Position numbers and translations under genes: made by a program. This document shows positions 59,050 to 64,000 of a stretch of DNA of 64,000 nucleotides, in pieces. How positions within the stretch are numbered: position 1 is the first letter of the stretch; each line of letters opens with the position of its first letter. The notes under the pieces are model-generated. The model was not told the origin of the DNA, did not search any database, and worked only from the letters and a program-made list of their open reading frames with translations. The DNA lies in assembly GCA_902625945.1 (NCBI GenBank), contig CACODG010000001.1, forward strand, positions 88,872 to 152,871. Reading direction: 5' to 3'. The stretch comes from an uncultured Pelagibacteraceae bacterium. GTDB taxonomy: Bacteria; Pseudomonadota; Alphaproteobacteria; Pelagibacterales; Pelagibacteraceae.

Positions 59050-59928
59050 ATGAAAAAAAGAAAGCTTGGGATAATTGGTGGCAGTGGTCTTTATAAAATG
59101 GAGGGACTTGAAAAGACAAAGTGGAGAAAAATAAACACCCCTTGGGGCAAACCCTCAGATGATATTTTAATAGCAAAGCAAGGTAAGGAAGAAATCTGTT
59201 TCATTCCAAGACATTCTCGAGGCCACAAAATAAATCCAACTAATATAAATTTTAGAGCAAATATTGATGCGATGAAACAACTAGGGATTACAGATATAGT
59301 TTCAGTATCAGCTGTAGGATCATTAAAAGAGAATTTAGAGCCAGGAAAATTTGTTATTGTAGATCAATTTATTGATAGAACTTTTTCTAGAGTTAAAACA
59401 TTTTTTAATGAAGAAATAGTTGCCCACGTCTCAATGGCAAAGCCAACAAGTGTTGGACTTTCAGAATGTTGTGAAGCTGCATTAAAAAAGTTGAATATTT
59501 CTCATCAAGTTGGAGGCACTTATGTTGTTATGGAGGGACCTCAATTTTCTACATTAGCAGAATCAAACTTATATAGGACATGGGGTGCAGACGTAATTGG
59601 TATGACTAATATGCCTGAAGCTAAATTAGCACGAGAGGCAGAAATTAGGTATTCTACTGTTGCTATGGTGACTGACTACGATTGTTGGCACCCAGATCAT
59701 GACGAGGTTGATGTAAGTATGGTAATCCAAACTTTGATGAAAAATGCAGCTAACGCTCAAAATATGATTAAAGAAATTATAAAGACTTTTAAAGATTATT
59801 CTGTTGAAAAAGATCCTGCTAATAATTGTTTAGATGTTGCAATCATTACAGACCCAAAATTAAGAACAAAAAAAACAATAAAAAAATTAAAGAATATTGC
59901 TGGAAGAGTTTTAAATAAAAAAAAATAA
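59050..59928 (+). CDS. mtnP: Methylthioadenosine phosphorylase
   Basis: A 292-residue purine nucleoside phosphorylase. IIGGSGLYKMEGLE (about residues 7-20), FIPRHSRGHKINPTNINFRANI (about 56-77), SVSAVGSLKENLEPG (about 92-106), TYVVMEGPQFST (about 166-177) and GADVIGMTNMPEAKLAREAEI (about 184-204) are classic MtnP motifs. It splits methylthioadenosine, the by-product of spermidine synthesis by the fused enzyme encoded at 62 kb, into adenine and methylthioribose-1-phosphate. Tightly followed by the tautomerase, mtnA and aldolase genes. Confidence 0.95.
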   Translation: MKKRKLGIIGGSGLYKMEGLEKTKWRKINTPWGKPSDDILIAKQGKEEICFIPRHSRGHKINPTNINFRANIDAMKQLGITDIVSVSAVGSLKENLEPGKFVIVDQFIDRTFSRVKTFFNEEIVAHVSMAKPTSVGLSECCEAALKKLNISHQVGGTYVVMEGPQFSTLAESNLYRTWGADVIGMTNMPEAKLAREAEIRYSTVAMVTDYDCWHPDHDEVDVSMVIQTLMKNAANAQNMIKEIIKTFKDYSVEKDPANNCLDVAIITDPKLRTKKTIKKLKNIAGRVLNKKK

Positions 59929-59932
59929 TTTA

Positions 59933-60379
59933 ATGCCAACATATACTGTAAAATGTTCGAATTTTAATCTCTCTCATAAACAAAAAAATTTATTGGCCAA
60001 TGATATTTCAAATACTCATAGTAAATTCACAGGTGCAAACACTTTCTTTGCTCAAGTAATATTTCAAAAAAATGAAAAAAAATCTCATTACATGGGAGGT
60101 AAATTAGTTAAGACTAAAGAGGTTTTTTTAAATGGACAAATAAGATCTGGACGTACTGAAAAAGTCAAAAAACAATTAATTTTAGGGCTAAGAAAAATTT
60201 TAATTAAAAATACTAACTTAAGAAAAGAAAATGTTTGGGTATATTTGGAAGATTTGTTGCCAGATCAAATGATTGAGTATGGAGAAGTTTTACCTAAATC
60301 AGGGCAGGAAAAAAAATGGTTTAATTCTTTACCACAAAGCTTGAGAAAAAGATTGAGAAAAATGGAAAAAAGAAAATGA
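59933..60379 (+). CDS. Tautomerase-superfamily protein in the methylthio-salvage operon
   Basis: A 148-residue protein of the 4-oxalocrotonate tautomerase/cis-CaaD type: proline follows the initiator Met (MPTYTVKCSN), as required for the catalytic Pro1, and the beta-alpha-beta pattern repeats, with the second unit ENVWVYLEDLLPDQMIEYGE (about residues 99-118). A basic C-terminal tail (SLRKRLRKMEKRK) is present. It lies 4 bases after mtnP and overlaps mtnA. Its position suggests action on a keto/enol or aldehyde intermediate of methylthioribose breakdown, but no such step is established. Confidence 0.82.
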   Translation: MPTYTVKCSNFNLSHKQKNLLANDISNTHSKFTGANTFFAQVIFQKNEKKSHYMGGKLVKTKEVFLNGQIRSGRTEKVKKQLILGLRKILIKNTNLRKENVWVYLEDLLPDQMIEYGEVLPKSGQEKKWFNSLPQSLRKRLRKMEKRK

Positions 60380-61446
60380 AAATAAAAGGAAAGTATTACA
60401 AAACAATTTGGTTTGTAGATAATTCAGTGAAAATTATTGATCAAACAAAACTACCTCATAAGTTTGTAATTAAAGACTTAAAAAATGTAAAAGATGCAAT
60501 CAATGCCATTAAAACAATGGAAGTAAGAGGAGCTCCATTAATTGGAGCAACAGCTGCTTACGGTTTAGTTTTATCAATAATAGAAAAAAATGATTTGTCC
60601 TTTTTAAAAAAGTCTAGTGAAAAATTAATTGCCTCTAGACCTACTGCAATTAATCTTAAGTGGGCAGTTGATAGAATGATGAAAAAATTAAATGGCATTA
60701 ATGAGAAAGATATTTTGAAAATAGCATTAGATGAGGCAAAGGCAATCACAGAAGAGGATGAAAAATTTTGTAAAAATATCGGCTTGAATGGTCTTAAAAT
60801 TATCGAAGATATTTCTAATAAAAAAAAAGACACAGTAAATATATTAACACACTGTAATGCAGGATGGTTAGCAACAATAGATTGGGGGACTGCTACCTCT
60901 CCAATTTATCACGCACATCAAAAAGGAATTAAAGTTCATGTCTGGGTTGATGAAACTAGACCCAGAAATCAAGGGGCTAACTTAACATCTTATGAATTAA
61001 ATGAGGAGGGAATTTCAAATACTGTAATCACTGATAATGCAGGTGGAATTTTAATGCAAAGAGGACAAGTAGATATGTGCATAGTTGGAACAGACCGAAC
61101 TTTATCAAACGGTGACGTTTGTAATAAAATTGGAACATATCTAAAAGCTTTATCTGCAAAAGATAATAATGTTCCTTTTTATGTTGCTTTACCTAGCTCA
61201 ACTATAGACTGGAGTATTAAAGACCATAAACAAATCCCCATAGAAGAAAGAAATTCAGAGGAACTATCTCATGTTGAGGGAATTGATGAAAATAATGAAA
61301 TTAAAAAAGTAAGAATTTACCCACAAAAAAGTAAGTCTTTAAATCTAGCGTTTGATGTTACGCCTGCTAAACTAGTAACAGGATTAATAACAGAAAAAGG
61401 CATTTGTGAAGCTTCAGAAAAAGGTTTGAAAGGTTTATTTAAGTGA
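60376..61446 (+). CDS. mtnA: Methylthioribose-1-phosphate isomerase
   Basis: A 356-residue enzyme of the eIF2B-alpha-like family that isomerises methylthioribose-1-phosphate to methylthioribulose-1-phosphate. MEVRGAPLIGATAAYGL (about residues 48-64), LTHCNAGWLAT (about 156-166), VWVDETRPRNQGANLTSYEL (about 190-209), DNAGGILMQRGQVDMCIVGTDR (about 221-242) and NKIGTYLKAL (about 250-259) match MtnA; the aspartate at about 241 and cysteine at about 159 are the catalytic pair. Overlaps the tautomerase gene by ATGA and the aldolase gene by GTGA. Confidence 0.96.
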   Translation: MKIKGKYYKTIWFVDNSVKIIDQTKLPHKFVIKDLKNVKDAINAIKTMEVRGAPLIGATAAYGLVLSIIEKNDLSFLKKSSEKLIASRPTAINLKWAVDRMMKKLNGINEKDILKIALDEAKAITEEDEKFCKNIGLNGLKIIEDISNKKKDTVNILTHCNAGWLATIDWGTATSPIYHAHQKGIKVHVWVDETRPRNQGANLTSYELNEEGISNTVITDNAGGILMQRGQVDMCIVGTDRTLSNGDVCNKIGTYLKALSAKDNNVPFYVALPSSTIDWSIKDHKQIPIEERNSEELSHVEGIDENNEIKKVRIYPQKSKSLNLAFDVTPAKLVTGLITEKGICEASEKGLKGLFK

Positions 61447-62087
61447 GCAAATTAAAAGCTGAAGTAATTAAATATTCAAAAAAATTAAATATAACAAATC
61501 TATCTGCTTTAAGATCGGGAAATATATCTGCAAGAGCAAAAGAAAAGGGAGTCGATGGTTTTTATATAACTCCATCGGGAAGAAAGTATTCGTCTTTAAA
61601 ACCAAAAGATATTATTTTCGTATCTCTTAAAGGCGTGTATGATAAAAAAAAAGGAAAACCTTCATCAGAATGGAGATTTCATCAAGATATTTATGTGAAT
61701 AAAAAAGACGCTAAAGCAATAGTTCATGCTCACTCGACTTGTGCCACGGCTGTCTCAACTCATCAAAAAAGTATACCAGCTTTTCACTATATGGTTGCAG
61801 TAGCTGGAGGAGAGGACATTAAGTGTAGTAAATACGCAACTTTTGGAACTAAAAATCTTTCAAGAAATATTATTAAAGCTCTGAAAAATAGAACAGCATG
61901 TTTGATTGGCAATCACGGCCAGGTTGCTTTCGGAGAAAATTTAGAAAAGGCTTTTGAGCTTGCCCAAGAAATCGAAAATATTTGCCATCAATATATAAAT
62001 GCCATAAGAATTGGAATACCTAAGATTCTTTCTAAAAAAGAAATGAAAATTGTCTTAGGTAAATTTAAAAATTATAAAAAAGGATAG
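61443..62087 (+). CDS. Class II aldolase-family protein (methylthioribulose-phosphate aldolase/dehydratase candidate)
   Basis: A 214-residue zinc enzyme. SALRSGNISARAKEKGVDGFYITPSG (about residues 21-46) is the class II aldolase start, IVHAHSTCATAVSTH (about 97-111) supplies the His-x-His zinc pair, NHGQVAFGENLEKAFELAQEIENICHQY (about 156-183) supplies the third His, and glutamate is near EWRFH. It follows mtnA. It could be Ald2 of the DHAP shunt, cutting methylthioribulose-1-phosphate to DHAP and methylthioacetaldehyde, or MtnB dehydratase. Later methionine-salvage genes are not adjacent, which favours the aldolase. Start is a GTG. Confidence 0.86.
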   Translation: MSKLKAEVIKYSKKLNITNLSALRSGNISARAKEKGVDGFYITPSGRKYSSLKPKDIIFVSLKGVYDKKKGKPSSEWRFHQDIYVNKKDAKAIVHAHSTCATAVSTHQKSIPAFHYMVAVAGGEDIKCSKYATFGTKNLSRNIIKALKNRTACLIGNHGQVAFGENLEKAFELAQEIENICHQYINAIRIGIPKILSKKEMKIVLGKFKNYKKG

Positions 62088-62093
62088 TTTTTA

Positions 62094-63134
62094 ATGATTA
62101 AAGTTGGTGAGCACATTACCATTGATTTTCTTGGTGTTAATAAAGATTATTCACCCGAATTTTACGAAAAAGTTATTTATAAAATTGCAAAAGCCGCAAA
62201 AGTAGAAATATTAAATGTTGCTTCTCATAAGTTTGAACCCCAAGGTTTCACTTTAGTTGCTTTATTGTCAGAGAGTCATTTTAGCTTTCACACATTTCCT
62301 GAAAGAGGTGTTATCAGTTTTGACTTCTTTACATGCGGCAAAGTAAATCCAAAAGTTGCTCTAAAAATTTTAAGAAAAGAAATAGACCATAAAAGAGTTG
62401 TAACCAATGCTTTCGATCGAAGTAGCGTGGGTCTTTATGATGATATTTATAGTACGCCAGGACAAAAGAAATTTTATGTTGTTAAAGATGTACTAGAAAA
62501 ATTCACCTCTAAAGTAGGCCAATTTGTTGAAATAATGGATTTAGAAGAGTTTGGACATGCCTTATTTATTGATCATGAAATTCAAGTTGCTGAAAAAGAT
62601 GAAAAAATTTATAGCTCAAATTTTTTTAAATCTAGTTATGATCTGAGTAAAAAAAATAACAATGTTGCAATTATAGGCGGAGGAGATGGAGGAGTAGCAA
62701 GAGCATGTTTAGAAAATAATTCTAACTATATTGATTGGTTTGAATTAGACCCTGAAATAGTAGATGTTTGCTATCGTCATTTACCAAAAGTTTGCTCTAA
62801 AGTTAAAAAAAGTAATAAAATTAAAACTTTCTGGGGAGATGCGTTTAAAAGCATAAAAGACATTGAAGACTCAAAATATGATAAAATTTTTGTTGATTTA
62901 AATGACGATCAATATTGCATTGATCTCGCAAGAAAAAATATGAAAGGCTTAAAAAGAATACTTAAAAAGGGTGGAGTAATAACTGCACAAGTTGGCAGTC
63001 ACGACAAAAAACCTAAACAAGTTGAGAATTGGTGTAAGGTTTTAGATAAAAGCTTTGGAAACGTAAAGTTATCGGGGGCTTACATACCAAGTTTTGACTG
63101 TAAATGGAATTTCGCTTCATCTATAATGAAGTAA
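62094..63134 (+). CDS. speD/speE: Fused S-adenosylmethionine decarboxylase-spermidine synthase
   Basis: A 346-residue bifunctional protein. Residues 1-125 are an AdoMet decarboxylase: ALLSESHFSFHTFPERG (about 55-71) holds the Ser60-type cleavage site that forms the pyruvoyl cofactor, and FFTCGKVNPKVAL (about 77-89) fits. Residues 130-346 are an aminopropyltransferase with IIGGGDGGVAR (about 192-202), FELDPEIVDVCYRHL and DKIFVDLNDD. One chain would therefore make decarboxylated AdoMet and use it for spermidine. Such fusions have been described, including from Pelagibacter. It sits beside mtnP, mtnA and the aldolase, which remove its methylthioadenosine by-product. Confidence 0.93.
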   Translation: MIKVGEHITIDFLGVNKDYSPEFYEKVIYKIAKAAKVEILNVASHKFEPQGFTLVALLSESHFSFHTFPERGVISFDFFTCGKVNPKVALKILRKEIDHKRVVTNAFDRSSVGLYDDIYSTPGQKKFYVVKDVLEKFTSKVGQFVEIMDLEEFGHALFIDHEIQVAEKDEKIYSSNFFKSSYDLSKKNNNVAIIGGGDGGVARACLENNSNYIDWFELDPEIVDVCYRHLPKVCSKVKKSNKIKTFWGDAFKSIKDIEDSKYDKIFVDLNDDQYCIDLARKNMKGLKRILKKGGVITAQVGSHDKKPKQVENWCKVLDKSFGNVKLSGAYIPSFDCKWNFASSIMK

Positions 63135-63931
63135 TGTTTCGTGTCTCATGCATTCAATTAAGATCAAATAATAATATTTACCACAATCTGAGAATTACTA
63201 CGAAACTAATTAAAAAAGCTGTAAAACAAAAAACTGATTTTATATTAACTCCTGAAGTTTCTTCGCACTTTTCATTAAAAAAGAGAGAGTTATTAAAAAT
63301 CTGTACTTCAATGAGTCAAGATATTTATTTAAATGGAATTAAAAAACTTGCAAAGAAATATAAAAAATGGATTTTAATTGGCTCCTTAGTAATCAAAGTT
63401 ACTAATAATAAATTAGTTAATAGATCTGTTTTAATAGACAGAAGAGGAAAAATTAGGTCTTATTACGATAAAATTCATATGTATGATGTTAAATTGAGCA
63501 AAAAAGAAAAATACTTTGAGTCTAAAACTTTTACTTCAGGTAAAAATATCAAAACATTTAATCTACCATGGGGTAAAATTGGATTTAGCATATGTTACGA
63601 CTTAAGATTTCCAAATCTCTACAGAAAATTATCAAAAGCGGGCTCATTATTCTTATCGGTACCCTCTGCATTTACAGAAACCACAGGAAAGAAGCATTGG
63701 CATTCTTTGCTGCAAGCAAGAGCAATTGAAAATTTCTGTTATATCTTTGCTCCTGCTCAAGGAGGAAAGCATTATAATGGTAGAAAAACTTTCGGTCATT
63801 CATTGATAGTATCTCCAGATGGGATAATTATTAAAGAACTTAAAAAATCTGAAGACGTAATAACAGCAAAAATAAATCCTAAGTTACCAAATTATTTGAG
63901 AACCAGAATACCAAGTCTTAAAGGTGAATAA
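63134..63931 (+). CDS. Nitrilase-superfamily amidohydrolase
   Basis: A 265-residue carbon-nitrogen hydrolase. VSCIQLRSNNNIYHNLRI (about residues 4-21) begins the domain, the catalytic Glu is in LTPEVSS (about 38-44), Lys in YDKIHMYDV (about 112-120), and Cys in FSICYDLRFPNLYR (about 152-165). This pattern resembles deaminated glutathione amidase (Nit1-type) of alphaproteobacteria more than N-carbamoylputrescine amidase, yet its position after the spermidine enzyme keeps the second possible. Start at 63134 overlaps the fused-gene stop (TAATG); an upstream start lies inside that gene. Confidence 0.88.
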   Translation: MFRVSCIQLRSNNNIYHNLRITTKLIKKAVKQKTDFILTPEVSSHFSLKKRELLKICTSMSQDIYLNGIKKLAKKYKKWILIGSLVIKVTNNKLVNRSVLIDRRGKIRSYYDKIHMYDVKLSKKEKYFESKTFTSGKNIKTFNLPWGKIGFSICYDLRFPNLYRKLSKAGSLFLSVPSAFTETTGKKHWHSLLQARAIENFCYIFAPAQGGKHYNGRKTFGHSLIVSPDGIIIKELKKSEDVITAKINPKLPNYLRTRIPSLKGE

Positions 63932-64000
63932 TTAATCGTAAGATTTAACCTCTATTATATTTGACCCTAATGAATTATTTATTTCTAATTTAATTTTTGC
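63932..64000 (-). CDS. Possible C-terminal end of a minus-strand gene cut by the window edge
   Basis: On the minus strand, the last 69 bases form an open frame ending at a stop at 63932, reading AKIKLEINNSLGSNIIEVKSYD. It has the alternation of charged and hydrophobic residues of a protein end. The nitrilase-family gene stops immediately next to it. The fragment is too short to name. Confidence 0.35.
   Translation of the reverse strand, partial: AKIKLEINNSLGSNIIEVKSYD

Overview
The window looks like a chromosome segment of a SAR11 bacterium (Pelagibacterales, Candidatus Pelagibacter type). The support is a very AT-rich sequence (about 30% G+C by eye), extremely tight packing with many ATGA, TAATG and GTGA gene overlaps, short spacers, few terminators, and marker gene sets reported from this group: aprMBA, a fused AdoMet decarboxylase-spermidine synthase, DctPQM and taurine transporters, and DUF3553. 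No phage, insertion sequence, integrase or CRISPR array was seen.

Layout. 0-11.3 kb: HU, ammonium transporter AmtB, a possible glycosyltransferase, rhodanese, DsbA-like isomerase, ABA4-like membrane protein, RecX, CysQ, a small DUF3553 protein, MnmA, a GC-rich structured intergenic region that may be an ncRNA, a 27-residue very basic ORF, a cystathionine beta-lyase-like PLP enzyme, an MFS permease and a TauE/SafE permease. 11.5-21 kb: a CADD-like protein, a mini nucleotidyltransferase, APS reductase AprMBA, a small unknown protein, a TauE/SafE exporter, a HIT protein, sulfolactate sulfo-lyase SuyAB and sulfoacetaldehyde acetyltransferase Xsc. 21-25.6 kb: SGNH protein, SxtJ, DUF5989, carbamoyltransferase and a second SGNH protein. 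24.5-30.1 kb, minus strand: an overlapping operon of GMC oxidoreductase, TerC, two SDRs, M23 peptidase and SGNH protein. 30.2-35.6 kb: TRAP transporter, an HisD-like dehydrogenase resembling HpsN, and a zinc alcohol dehydrogenase. 35.7-37.8 kb: six small unknown genes including two DUF1330 and one GYD protein. 37.8-50.6 kb: methyltransferase, phosphate acetyltransferase, Ldh2-type dehydrogenase, racemase, TauABC, a taurine:pyruvate aminotransferase candidate, alanine dehydrogenase and an FAD/GcvT-fusion demethylating dehydrogenase. 50.7-58.5 kb: glycosyltransferases, a tRNA-Met and dTDP-rhamnose-type sugar genes. 58.5-64 kb: adenine and methylthioadenosine salvage (Apt, MtnP, a tautomerase, MtnA, a class II aldolase), the fused spermidine-forming enzyme and a nitrilase-family amidohydrolase.

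Main theme. Genes spread over about 12-47 kb can be read as one organosulfonate network. Taurine would enter by TauABC, be transaminated by Tpa with Ald recycling alanine to pyruvate, and be cleaved by Xsc to sulfite and acetyl phosphate, which Pta converts to acetyl-CoA. A C3 branch (TRAP transporter, HpsN-like enzyme, Ldh2-type dehydrogenase, SuyAB) would turn dihydroxypropanesulfonate or sulfolactate into pyruvate and sulfite. Sulfite could be oxidised by AprMBA or exported by TauE/SafE. Assignments rest on recognised family motifs and context; substrate specificities are inferred. The best candidates for undescribed biology are the mini nucleotidyltransferase beside aprMBA, the six-gene small-protein operon, the large extra domain in the TauC-like permease, the structured RNA region after mnmA, and the tiny basic ORF at 8.1 kb.
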